From Streptomyces sp. NBC_00223 (lineage in GTDB: Bacteria > Actinomycetota > Actinomycetes > Streptomycetales > Streptomycetaceae): a stretch of 64,000 nucleotides of DNA. The notes under the pieces are model-generated. The model was not told the origin of the DNA. It was given only the letters and a program-made list of their open reading frames with translations, and ran no database searches. Positions within the stretch are counted from its first letter, which is position 1, and each line of letters starts with the position of its first letter. Below, piece after piece: positions 10,301 through 16,287 of the stretch. A program made the position numbers and the translations under genes. The stretch lies in the NCBI RefSeq assembly GCF_036199905.1, contig NZ_CP108109.1, positions 1,736,001 through 1,800,000 of the forward strand. Direction: 5' to 3'.

Positions 10301-10831
10301 CTCTTCAATAACCTTGGTTCTCATCCTGTATTCCATGGTGGCGACGCGATCGTCACTGAACTGTCGGGGGCAAAGGATGTGGTCGCGGCTCGCGACAGTC
10401 TGCTGAAGGGCCTGTCCCAAGGGTCTTCATCAGGTATATCCATCAGGCACACGGATGTTGGTCCGCACGGAAACTGGAAGGGATTCGCCGCCAAGTTGGC
10501 CGGTCATATCGCCGGACCACCGTGGGACCTTTCCGGCGCCCTGTCCAACGGGGTCGCCGGAGAGTCCAACTGGGCTGAGGCGTTCATAGGCTCGTACTCG
10601 GGCCGGGCCCATGTGGTCCCAGGTGGAGACAAGGGAACAATAAGGTTGCAATTCACTATCAAGAACACATCGGACTGGAACTCCGCAACCAAAATAATAC
10701 CCAGGCGCAAAGGATCTGCTAAGGTCCTTGGGCTCGGTGAGCGGTCGGACGAGACCTTCACCTGGACCGAGCAATGGGCTGTGGGTACGCTCCATCCGAA
10801 TCCGTCCTATTTTGTCATCGGCCCCTACTGA
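4322..10831 (+). CDS. Sec-exported Rhs/YD-repeat polymorphic toxin
   Basis: 2169 residues from a GTG start. The N-terminus is Arg-rich then hydrophobic, with a likely signal peptidase site after AHA (about residue 57). Residues about 250-900 form the SpvB/Rhs-like N-terminal region. Residues about 1000-1770 hold many YD repeats (for example YDGLGRLTGVWFP, YDADGNLLLRR) that would build the Rhs shell. The Rhs-associated core is at about 1770-1896 with GAREYDPAIGRFLSIDPLL, and the shell ends at DPDGMG, corresponding to the DPxG self-cleavage motif of Rhs proteins. The last about 273 residues are the variable tip and look unlike the rest: lower GC, no YD repeats, W/D/H-rich. I do not recognise a catalytic motif. 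Tip activity and target are unknown; a role in contact-dependent competition is inferred from architecture and from the lipoprotein gene that follows. Confidence 0.85.
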   Translation: MGTRSGTTRPLWSVLSFRGAKNASARGSGRLRAVSVVAVVALAVPLGLTPMAHAAPGPLGRPDLPGQRSVKVHTVGPGAKQARKHVADAEAADNSRARRALAEQTTAWPKGGTARIRMAGGTGPTAAGGLPVAVSSTGGSDTGGTAEVTVLDRTATAAAGVRGVLLSVRPQTAGTARLSVGYTSFASAYGGGWSGRLRLVELPGCALTTPDLAECRTQTALASANDLSTQSVSASAPLTTGAGANSFNVFALTAGSGASTTGSGDYTATALSASSKWEAGGSSGSFTWSYAMQEPAATAGPAPSVSVSYDSGSIDGRTASTNNQGSQVGEGFGLSTDSYVSRQYGSCDDDGHADVYDQCWKYDNASLVLNGKSTELVKDDTSGVWRLADDDASTVTQSTGADNGDDDGEYWTVVTGDGTKYVFGLNKLPGAGTERTNSVWTAPVFGDDSGEPGYSNGSAFADRWLTQAWRWNLDYVVDTHGNAETYWYTAETNYYKKNGATTANAKYIRGGHLDKILYGQRSDTLFSATATDQVAFSYEERCFATSCSSLTDATSDNWPDVPFDTICASGASDTDCMSEAPAFFTRKRLTQVQTSVWSGTGTTYTPVDKWVLTQEFQDPGDIGDTSDQTLVLKSVKHTGQTGTTTALDPVSFTYRMLPNRVDATDDILPLNRPRIDTITSETGAISTVSFAAAECVRGSHMPAAEDNDTMSCYPVYWHINGAEDAGLDWFHKYRVQGVFTSDPAAGNEAVEQSYSYADPAWHYDDSPFTPEDERTWSVWRGYGTVTVFSGDSDHVRSKTVTRYMQGMNGDKQKSGIPRSVTVGGISGTGLTVSAVTDSDQYAGFTREQVTYDGSTAVSATVNDPWSSRTATQHKSYADIEAYYIRTGKTYSDTYLTVPAKWRTSSVATTYDSYGMAVKADSAGDTAKSGDETCTRTWYARNDSAGINSLTSRVRTVGAACTASEASLSLPASTATAGDVLADSATVYDSATATAWSATQTPTKGEATWSGRPGGYPASPDANGERYPSSWQTTGRSTLDDLGRVTYTEDAAGTPSTMAYTPTGAGPLTRTIATNVATQKVTTFYDGLRGLPTMVFDVNTKKTELAYDGLGRLTGVWFPNRSKSSESANTTFDYHVSRDAQPYVTTSTLGLNGTRNTSYQIYDALLRPLQTQTPTPTGGRLLTDTRYDSRGLAYETFSGIFDSAGTPNGEYARAEYGGAPTQNEFTFDGAGRTTSDTLLVYGVQKGATVRTTYTGDSTATSARTGGSAARVITDALGRTTERRDYAGTSPADADYGGTAPLPGHTTTFYGYTRDGKPKTVTGPDNTQWSYGYDLFGRQVSATDPDMGTTTTAYTSLDQVDYTQNSAGKTVLYGYDTLGRKTGEWQTSKTDTNKLAAWTYDSVAKGQLASATRYDGGLAGKAYTQKVLTYDSLYHPTQTELDLAPTDPLVTSGVAQSSYTFASAYGVDGSLTQAQAPAVAGLPQEWVSYTYRPTGQIDTVSGASGYLQNVSYSSLGQPQLLTLGTSAATGVKKAYISNEYEAGTGRLTRSSVTDQTHAWMPQDLNYSYDDAGNVTKITDPTTLGGTAQADTQCFGYDGYRRLTSAWTPADANCATTTTGGAAPYSTGYTYNPAGLRLSETQHPAGGTTTTNYCYNDTAHPHAVTATTAAASCVGVTPKYVYDNTGNTTTRPGATGSQTLAWNSEGDLTTTTEGTKSTGYLYDADGNLLLRRASAGGESVLYLGATELHTKTVSGTTKTWATRTYTAGADGPAIAVRSNQSGTTQLSWLVADQHGTSSLAMDATTQAITKRYSTPFGAPRGTAATTWPDDKAFLGQPADTGTGLTHIGAREYDPAIGRFLSIDPLLETDKPQTLNGYTYSANNPATFSDPDGMGVMECMTGALSNCAGGTPTASSTYDEKRDPHSGSSTGSSSASIYTGPPAGPAAPTCGWCILQPYVAPYRPMYQFDFGNLPYQGIIDDPAADNNDMSRMLLYHWLFNNLGSHPVFHGGDAIVTELSGAKDVVAARDSLLKGLSQGSSSGISIRHTDVGPHGNWKGFAAKLAGHIAGPPWDLSGALSNGVAGESNWAEAFIGSYSGRAHVVPGGDKGTIRLQFTIKNTSDWNSATKIIPRRKGSAKVLGLGERSDETFTWTEQWAVGTLHPNPSYFVIGPY
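9631..10012 (+). repeat. Direct repeat copy 1 (Rhs core end)
   Basis: These 382 bp, encoding the end of the Rhs core, recur at 13624-14005 with a constant offset of 3993 bp. From about 9700 to 10011 I see no differences; a few substitutions lie in the first 60 bp. Beyond 10012 the two sequences diverge abruptly into different tip domains. A repeat of this length and identity could support homologous recombination between the resident and displaced tips. Confidence 0.95.
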
Positions 10832-10906
10832 CCTCCAGCAGGTGTTCCAGGGGATGGTCGAACATGTACAGCGAACTTAGTTGGAGTTGGATTCTTGGAG
10901 ATCACA

Positions 10907-11395
10907 ATGGGCATTTCGAAGGAGATTCCTCGGACTGCAGAGAGAATCTTCAAGGGGGTCTTCGCAGTTATTTCCTGTGGTGCCCTGCTCGGTGCCTGCA
11001 GTTCTGAAGAGCCCTTCTCGATCTCTCGTGATCAGGTAGTCGGGACCTGGGAAAGCAAAGACGCGGGGAAAATCTCGCTGTTGTCCGACCATCGATTCAC
11101 GACTTCCGGCCTCAAGTTCAGGCATGATATTGTCGAGGGCTGCGAGCGCGGCCTGGTATCCGGAACCTGGGCCTTCTACAGCGATGGGGACCACGGCGTG
11201 AGCGACTATTCGAAGACGGCGGGGCCAACTCTCGGCCTCGGCTTTGACAGCAAGAAAAATGACTGTTTCTTCGATCTCGATGCTCATAAATCAAAAGGTG
11301 TCATCACACTGTGCATCACCATCGACCCGGATGCGGTGTGCGGGGGCGGGGCAGAATTCACCAAGCTCGAGGAACCCGCGCGGAAATCGGACTGA
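10907..11395 (+). CDS. Lipoprotein, candidate immunity to the Rhs tip
   Basis: 162 residues. The ATG at 10907 is preferred over an upstream TTG because GGAG at 10897-10900 sits 6 nt ahead of it. The N-terminus has basic residues, a hydrophobic core and a lipobox (LLGAC, then SS), so the mature protein should be anchored on the outer face of the membrane. The body begins VVGTWESKDAGKISL and resembles small lipocalin-like GTW proteins found as Streptomyces lipoproteins. It starts 75 bp after the Rhs stop in the same direction. Position plus extracytoplasmic location suggest it neutralises the tip of the preceding Rhs protein; this is inference. GC content is lower than in surrounding core genes, fitting an acquired cassette. 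Confidence 0.65.
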   Translation: MGISKEIPRTAERIFKGVFAVISCGALLGACSSEEPFSISRDQVVGTWESKDAGKISLLSDHRFTTSGLKFRHDIVEGCERGLVSGTWAFYSDGDHGVSDYSKTAGPTLGLGFDSKKNDCFFDLDAHKSKGVITLCITIDPDAVCGGGAEFTKLEEPARKSD

Positions 11396-11439
11396 CAGGG
11401 CAATGAGCCCTTGCCGACCTGCCGATGGAGCTGCGCACT

Positions 11440-11845
11440 TGGGCTGACAACGTGGTGAAGCCCCTGCTAGATGGGTTTTCGACCAAGAGAACCGTCTCCA
11501 CCAGAGGCCTCGTGTGCTTGTCCACCCGTCCGGTGTGGACGTGTCCAGCTCCACGCTCCGCTTGGTCTCCAGGCAGCTGCGGCGGCAACGCCGTACGCTC
11601 AGCTTCCGCTGGCGGAGGCTGAGCGCCGGCCGTCAGGTTCTCCTTGCGCTCGCCCACCTGCGCATGGGACACGCCTACGCCCAGCTCGCCGCCGGATTCG
11701 GCGTCGGCATTACGACCGTATACCGCTACGTCACCGTGACAGTCGACCTCTGGACCGCCCTGGCCCCCACACCCTGTCTGACGCCGTACGCGCCGGGTCG
11801 ACAAAGGCGTCCGTGCTCCTGAACGGCACGTTCCTGATAGACGCT
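11440..11845 (+). pseudogene. IS5-family transposase, N-terminal fragment
   Basis: The reading frame from about 11514 gives HPSGVDVSSSTLRLVSRQL, LALAHLRMGHAYAQLAAGFG and VYRYV, the helix-turn-helix N-terminal part of DDE_4-type IS5-family transposases. It then shifts frame, continuing as AGSTKASVLLNGTFL in another frame near 11800, where the first catalytic Asp region should begin. Coding similarity stops at about 11845. The gene is therefore frameshifted and truncated and cannot make an active transposase. Confidence 0.7.
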
Positions 11846-11876
11846 CGTCCTGAGCAAGGTGATGTCAGCGCAAGAC

Positions 11877-12225
11877 GTCACCCGGACCCTCGCCCTGGTC
11901 GACGGCATCCCACCGTCGTTGGCCGCAGGGGACGACCCCGCAACCGCTCGGACGCCCTGCACGGCGACAAGGGGAGACAGCAACCGCAACCGCCGGGAAC
12001 CACGGCTCCGGCGCATCCTGCCGGTCCTCTCCCGCAAGGGCGGCCACCGCCGGCCTGGGCATGCTCCGCTATGTCGTCGAGCCGACCTCCGCCCTGCTGC
12101 ACGAGTTCAGGCACCTCGCGACCCGCTGCCAACGACGCCTCGACCTCCACGAGGCCCTCGTCGCACTCATCTGGGGACCCATCTGCTGGCGGCGGCTGAA
12201 GACCCCAACCCGGCGATCGTGTGAC
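11877..12225 (+). pseudogene. IS5-family transposase, C-terminal fragment
   Basis: Pieces in shifting frames read VVGRRGRPRNRSDALHGDKG, then RRILPVLSRKGG, then (from 12061) VVEPTSALLHEFRHLATRCQ and ICWRRLK. These match the C-terminal half of IS5 (IS427-type) transposases, normally ending GLGxxRWVVERTFAWLHxFRRL...ICWRRL. At least two frameshifts are present. This half comes from a different IS subgroup from the N-terminal fragment just upstream, so the two are not one broken element. Its last frame runs open into the next gene. Confidence 0.65.
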
Positions 12226-12255
12226 GAGTTCCGCGCGATCGTTGCGGCCGCTCCC

Positions 12256-12864
12256 GTGTGGTTCGCGGTCACAGCCCTGAATGCGCCCGACCAGCGCGAC
12301 GACCCGGGCGTCACCCTCATCATGGGCGGGATCGGCGTGGCCGTCCTGGGAGTCGCGCTCATCCTGCTCGTACTGCGGATGCTGCTCGCCCAGGCCGTCG
12401 CCCGCGACGTCGAAGCGGCGCAGATGCAGGCCGAGCTGGACGAGCTGATCGAGGCCGAACGGGACAGCCTGCTCGATCTGTCGCGTACTGCCGCCGACCA
12501 TCGCTGCCGTCTGCTGCGCGTCCGCGTGGTGGAACAGCCGCTTACGCCCTGCCTTCACTGGGAGTTGCACCTGCTGCGTGTGCGGGCCCAATGCGGCGAA
12601 CTCATCAGTGTCTTCGGACCGGAGCACATCGCACGCTACGAACACAACGACCCGCTTCCGGAGTTGATCACTCCGGGCCCGGACACGGTCTACGACATCG
12701 GGTACAACACCAAGGGCGAGGCCGACGGAGCCGTGCGCTACGTGGACCCCGACATCAGGAACCGCACGGCCGACTTCATCGGCAGTCTGTACGAACTCGG
12801 CGAAGACGTGGAAGAGTTCTTCGCCCGCCAGGTGGCCGTCCTGCATCCGCCGCAAGGCGCCTGA
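12256..12864 (+). CDS. DUF6879-like protein with one membrane segment
   Basis: The frame is open from 12061, but the first 55 codons are transposase remnant, so I start at the first downstream GTG; the original 5' end may be lost. A hydrophobic stretch (VTLIMGGIGVAVLGVALILL) forms one transmembrane helix, followed by an acidic coiled segment. A C-terminal domain then carries RVRVVEQPLTPCLHWELHLL and GELISVF, resembling the DUF6879 domain often found beside XRE regulators in actinomycetes. Function is unknown. It precedes the STAND ATPase remnant by about 48 bp and may have been its partner gene. Confidence 0.45.
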   Translation: MWFAVTALNAPDQRDDPGVTLIMGGIGVAVLGVALILLVLRMLLAQAVARDVEAAQMQAELDELIEAERDSLLDLSRTAADHRCRLLRVRVVEQPLTPCLHWELHLLRVRAQCGELISVFGPEHIARYEHNDPLPELITPGPDTVYDIGYNTKGEADGAVRYVDPDIRNRTADFIGSLYELGEDVEEFFARQVAVLHPPQGA

Positions 12865-12912
12865 GGCTCGCGCCGAAGAACCCCCGGTCAGGCAAAACGA
12901 AGAAGGGGAAGA

Positions 12913-13623
12913 TGCCCGGCGGCGAAGAAGAACCGTCCGCCGCCCTGCCCTCGCACACCAGCACCGTCCGCTCCTCGCTCTCCGGCAGCATCGCCCACGA
13001 GGTCGTCCAGGCCCGCGATGTCCACGGCGGACTGCACTTCCACGCGCCTGCCGACGTATCCCCGCGCCCCGTGCCCCGGCAGTTACCCGCAGGCGTCCAC
13101 GGATTCGTCGACCGAGCCGCCGAGAGCCGCGCGCTGGACCGTATGGTGGCCCGCAGACCCGGCGACGGCTCCTCCGGCGCCAGGATTCTGGTGATCACCG
13201 GTACCGCCGGCGTCGGCAAGACCTCCCTGGCGCTGCACTGGGCCCGCGGCGCCCATGAGAGCTTCCCGGACGGCCAGCTGTACGCGGACCTCCACGGCCA
13301 CGATCCGCAGGTCCCCGTCGCTCCATGGCAAGTGCTTGAGCGGTTTCTGCGGGCCTTGGGAACACCCCCGACGGCGGTCGCAGCCGACAACGAACTCATG
13401 GCGGCCGCGTTCCGCTCCCAGGTGGCCGGCCGCAGACTGCTCCTGGCACTGGACAACGCCGCGACCGCGCCCAGGTACGTCCGCTGCTGCCCGGCACCGA
13501 ACAGTGCCTCGTTCTCGTCACCAGCCGTCACCGGCTCACCGGTCTCGGTGTCCGCGAAGGTGCGCGGCACCTGACGCTCGGCACGCTGGAGGAGGACGCG
13601 GCCGTCGAACTGCTGGGCTCCGT
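12913..13623 (+). pseudogene. NB-ARC/STAND ATPase gene, N-terminal part, frameshifted
   Basis: ATG at 12913 follows an AAGGGGAAG ribosome site. The product has the typical Streptomyces STAND start, with HEVVQARDVHGGLHFHA, then a Walker A motif (GTAGVGKTSLALHWA), FPDGQLYADLHGHDP, and a Walker B-like LLLALDNA. Near 13464-13474 one base appears missing: the frame changes from 1 to the one that continues VRPLLPGTEQCLVLVTSRHR and LEEDAAVELLGSV. That second frame then runs directly into Rhs core sequence at 13624. The sensor, winged-helix and TPR parts normally following NB-ARC are absent. It is a truncated signalling ATPase fused at the DNA level to an Rhs cassette. Confidence 0.7.
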
Positions 13624-14005
13624 CATCGCCGTACGATCCAACCAGAGCGGTACGACCCAGCTCTCCTGGCTGGCCGCGGACCAGCACGGAACGTCCAGCC
13701 TCGCGATGGACGCCACGACCCAGGCCATCACCAAGCGCTACAGCACCCCGTTCGGCGCGCCCCGCGGCACAGCTGCCACCACCTGGCCCGACGACAAGGC
13801 GTTCCTCGGCCAGCCCGCCGACACCGGCACCGGCCTCACCCACATCGGCGCCCGCGAATACGACCCGGCCATCGGCCGCTTCCTCAGCATCGACCCCCTC
13901 CTGGAAACCGACAAACCCCAAACCCTCAACGGCTACACCTACAGCGCCAACAACCCCGCCACCTTCAGCGACCCCGACGGCATGGGTGTCATGGAATGCA
14001 TGACT
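13624..14005 (+). repeat. Direct repeat copy 2 (displaced Rhs core end)
   Basis: This is the second copy of the 382-bp Rhs core end, matching 9631-10012. It encodes the same residues, from AVRSNQSGTTQLSWL to FSDPDGMGVMECMTG, with only a few differences near its left end. It joins broken STAND ATPase sequence on the left and a novel toxin tip on the right. Confidence 0.95.
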
Positions 14006-14722
14006 GGCGTCATCACCGGATGCAGCAACGGCGTACCGACCGAGAAGTCGACCTATCACAAGGACCGTGATCGACAGGCACCCAAGACATCCAATGAAAG
14101 CGCTGGCCAGTATCCTCCGGTGCAGGCGGAGGACGCAAATCGGAAACCTTGGGGATCTGAGAAGCCCACAAGTAAGGACAATGAGACTTTCTACAAGGCT
14201 TCAGTGTTCGCCATGAGCTACATGGCCTTCATGAAGAATGGCAACGCGTATACCTTGCTCGAGCACTGGCTGGAGAACGACGGTACTCCAATGTATATAG
14301 ACGTGACGCAGATGATGAACGATCTTCCCTCCTTGAGGGATAACATCGGAGGATACCTTCGCGTTGGCACCTTCGATTCAGGATGGAAATCATCTGGCGT
14401 CGTCAAGGACATTGGCAGGAGCGATGCAAACGCGCATTCTGTACGTGACTGGTATTACGCTTTGAATGGGTACCAGTACAGAGTTCGAGGGCATCTCAAC
14501 TCGAAGGGCGGAACGCTGCATGGCTCTGTGACGGTGAATGTCTACAAGCGCTACAACTGGGGCAATCCTGCGGGCGGGACACACCGCGCCGACGTTGGGG
14601 CAAAGATATACGGTCACATAGTGGGGCCGAAGTTGGTGCAAAATGAGATGGCTCACCTCAACACCGTGGGACTGGCCCAGGACTTCGACGTTCTTGGGGA
14701 AGCGAAATTCAACGTTGGGTGA
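13706..14722 (+). CDS. Displaced Rhs C-terminal tip (orphan toxin cassette)
   Basis: The frame is open from about 13474; 13706 is the first ATG. The first 100 residues duplicate the Rhs core through DPDGMG. The remaining about 238 residues form a tip that differs from the one on the full-length protein. It is AT-richer than its surroundings. It keeps the same layout (HWL-x-NDG, then a W/Y-rich beta segment with NVYKRYNWGNPAGG and HR, then AHLNTVGLAQDFDVLGE). It has no signal peptide, no YD shell and no evident ribosome site, so it is probably silent unless recombined onto the Rhs gene through the shared repeat. The tip family is not one I can name. Confidence 0.75.
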   Translation: MDATTQAITKRYSTPFGAPRGTAATTWPDDKAFLGQPADTGTGLTHIGAREYDPAIGRFLSIDPLLETDKPQTLNGYTYSANNPATFSDPDGMGVMECMTGVITGCSNGVPTEKSTYHKDRDRQAPKTSNESAGQYPPVQAEDANRKPWGSEKPTSKDNETFYKASVFAMSYMAFMKNGNAYTLLEHWLENDGTPMYIDVTQMMNDLPSLRDNIGGYLRVGTFDSGWKSSGVVKDIGRSDANAHSVRDWYYALNGYQYRVRGHLNSKGGTLHGSVTVNVYKRYNWGNPAGGTHRADVGAKIYGHIVGPKLVQNEMAHLNTVGLAQDFDVLGEAKFNVG

Positions 14723-14744
14723 GAAATTCGAGGGACGGTGCTCA

Positions 14745-15221
14745 ATGGGCAAGGGCTGGGGCCGAGGAGCTGCCGTGCTTGTTATAGCGGCCATGGTCGG
14801 GACGAGCGTTTGGTATTTTTTCATCCGCGCCGACCGATTCCCGCATGAGTATTCCGCCGGGGGTTCCACGGTGTCCCTCGATAGCGCGCTGTCCGAGCAC
14901 AGGATCACCATCCCGTCTTCCGCGTCGGGGGTCGGGTACTACGCGAACGACGAGGTCGAGGACCACCTTCTGCGTTTGGATTTCGTGCTCCCTTGCGGCG
15001 ACGTGCAGTCAATGATGGAGATAAACGGACTACTGGCCGTCGACGGTCAGACCGGACTGTCCGATGCCTCAGTGGTGACGGATGCCAGGGAACACGGCTG
15101 GAGTCGACGCTCGGACGACGTCTTCGCCGAGCGCCCGAAGAGCCCGGCCCTGGGAGAGTTGACTGCGATGTTCGCGCACGAAGCCGGGACCTGCCACGTC
15201 TACTTGGACGCGCTCATCTGA
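14745..15221 (+). CDS. Membrane-anchored candidate immunity protein for the orphan tip
   Basis: 158 residues. ATG at 14745 follows GAGGGA (14730-14735) and lies 22 bp after the orphan-tip stop. A short basic N-terminus precedes one transmembrane helix (AAVLVIAAMVGTSVWYFFI), leaving about 125 residues outside the membrane. The body contains a STVSLDSALSEHRITIP segment and two Cys residues that could pair. It is unrelated at the sequence level to the lipoprotein after the first tip, yet both are predicted to be extracytoplasmic. Immunity to the preceding tip is inferred from position, spacing and topology. Confidence 0.6.
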   Translation: MGKGWGRGAAVLVIAAMVGTSVWYFFIRADRFPHEYSAGGSTVSLDSALSEHRITIPSSASGVGYYANDEVEDHLLRLDFVLPCGDVQSMMEINGLLAVDGQTGLSDASVVTDAREHGWSRRSDDVFAERPKSPALGELTAMFAHEAGTCHVYLDALI

Positions 15222-15519
15222 CTGCGGCAATGTCATCGTTTGCCGTCAGCAACGGTCCCCTTCCACGGGGGCGCACGGGAGCGGGGCTGCTGCTGGGAGG
15301 GGGCAACGCCTCCAGGGTCCGCGGCTCCACGATCATCCCGGCAGCATCATGATGGGCCCGGACTGTGGTCGAGCCCACGCTGACCAGCGACAAGTCCACC
15401 AGGCCCCGCTTCGCCGCCTCAGCGATCGCACCCTGGAACACCGCGGTGAACACCCCGGCATCCCGCCACCGCCGAAACCGGCCGCAAACAGTGGACCAGT
15501 GCCCGAACCGTTCGGCCAA
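15214..15519 (-). pseudogene. IS5-family transposase fragment, minus strand
   Basis: The translated fragment reads AERFGHWSTVCGRFRRWRDA, then AKRGLVDLSLVSVGSTTVRA and HHDAAGM. This is the N-terminal part of the DUF4096-type IS5 transposases, covering the segment up to the first catalytic region (DSTTxRAHxxAAG; here VGSTTVRAHHDAAG, so the first Asp is Gly). It lacks its beginning and everything after residue about 85. At its left end it overlaps the end of the preceding immunity gene, and at its right end it abuts an unrelated plus-strand transposase fragment. Confidence 0.65.
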
Positions 15520-15520
15520 C

Positions 15521-15915
15521 TCCCGTCACTCAACCACCAGGTCGTCATCGACGCCGACACCCGGCTCGTCGTCGCGGTCGGCAAGCCGCTGCCCGGCAAC
15601 CGCAACGACTGCCTTGCCTGGGAGCAATCCGGCGCCAAGGACGCAGTCGGCCTGACGCCCACCGTGATCGCCGACGGCGGCTACCACAGCACCGGCCCGG
15701 TCATCCCGCACTACCGCAGACACAAGGACAAGATCCCGGCCGACTGGAAACAGGACCACAACGCCCGCCACCGCCACGCCCGTGCGCGCGTCGAGCACGT
15801 CTTCGCCCGCATGAAGAGCTGGAAGATCCTGCGCGACTGCCGCCTCAAGGGCGACGGCGTCCACCACGCCGTCCTCGGCATCGCACGCCTGCATAACCTC
15901 GCGCTCACCGGATGA
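15521..15915 (+). pseudogene. IS5-family transposase fragment, C-terminal part
   Basis: About 130 residues in frame with NHQVVIDADTRLVVAVGKPL, PGNRNDCLAWEQSGAKDAVG, IADGGYHSTGPVIPHYRR and RVEHVFARMKSWKILRDC. This is the DDE_4 catalytic C-terminal half of an IS5-family transposase, with the second Asp (IADGGY) and the terminal Glu (RVEHVF). The N-terminal half is missing. The joint with the minus-strand fragment at about 15520 marks an old insertion or deletion. The match is of the same general type as the fragment at 11440-11845, so both could be ends of one dispersed element. Confidence 0.75.
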
Positions 15916-16287
15916 CGGAAACCCCGCCGGCCAACCAGCCCACCGAAGATCAATTGCGGGAACAACCTCTAGCACGGCGCACGTCCTCCTGGGAGTGGCG
16001 CAACGGGCTCGTGGTCTGACATCATCCGCGGCCTCCGGGCAGGAGGACACTGCCCGGAGGGCCGCCGTTCTTTGCCACTCCCGCTCATGAGGGGCGCTGA
16101 GCTGACGCGCGGTCACTACTTCTCCAACAGCCAGGTCAACTTCGCGCTGGTGATGGTAAGTACATCCACTCTCAATTCCGTGACCGCAACTGATCATCCC
16201 AAAGAGACTTTCCACGTCCCAAGCTCCGAACTTGAGATGAGACACTCGCATTTGCATGTCTCACCCCGGCCCTGCGGGAGCAGCTTC
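15916..16287. other. Intergenic region with IS end and hairpin
   Basis: No gene is seen. The first 80 bp probably include the right end of the adjacent IS fragment. A perfect hairpin lies at 16032-16060 (separate entry). The remaining 220 bp before the convergent SMI1/KNR4 gene are less GC-rich and hold nothing I recognise. Confidence 0.5.
16032..16060. terminator. Perfect 11-bp hairpin
   Basis: CCTCCGGGCAG (16032-16042) and its exact reverse complement (16050-16060) flank a 7-nt loop. No long T tract follows, which is common for Streptomyces terminators. It lies between plus-strand IS debris and the minus-strand SMI1/KNR4 gene and could terminate both. Confidence 0.5.

Noticed and set aside
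12776..14059. Minus-strand frame over the displaced Rhs cassette, nearly identical to one over the Rhs core at 8966-10420
   Set aside because: The similarity only mirrors the 382-bp DNA repeat; both are antisense to Rhs coding sequence.
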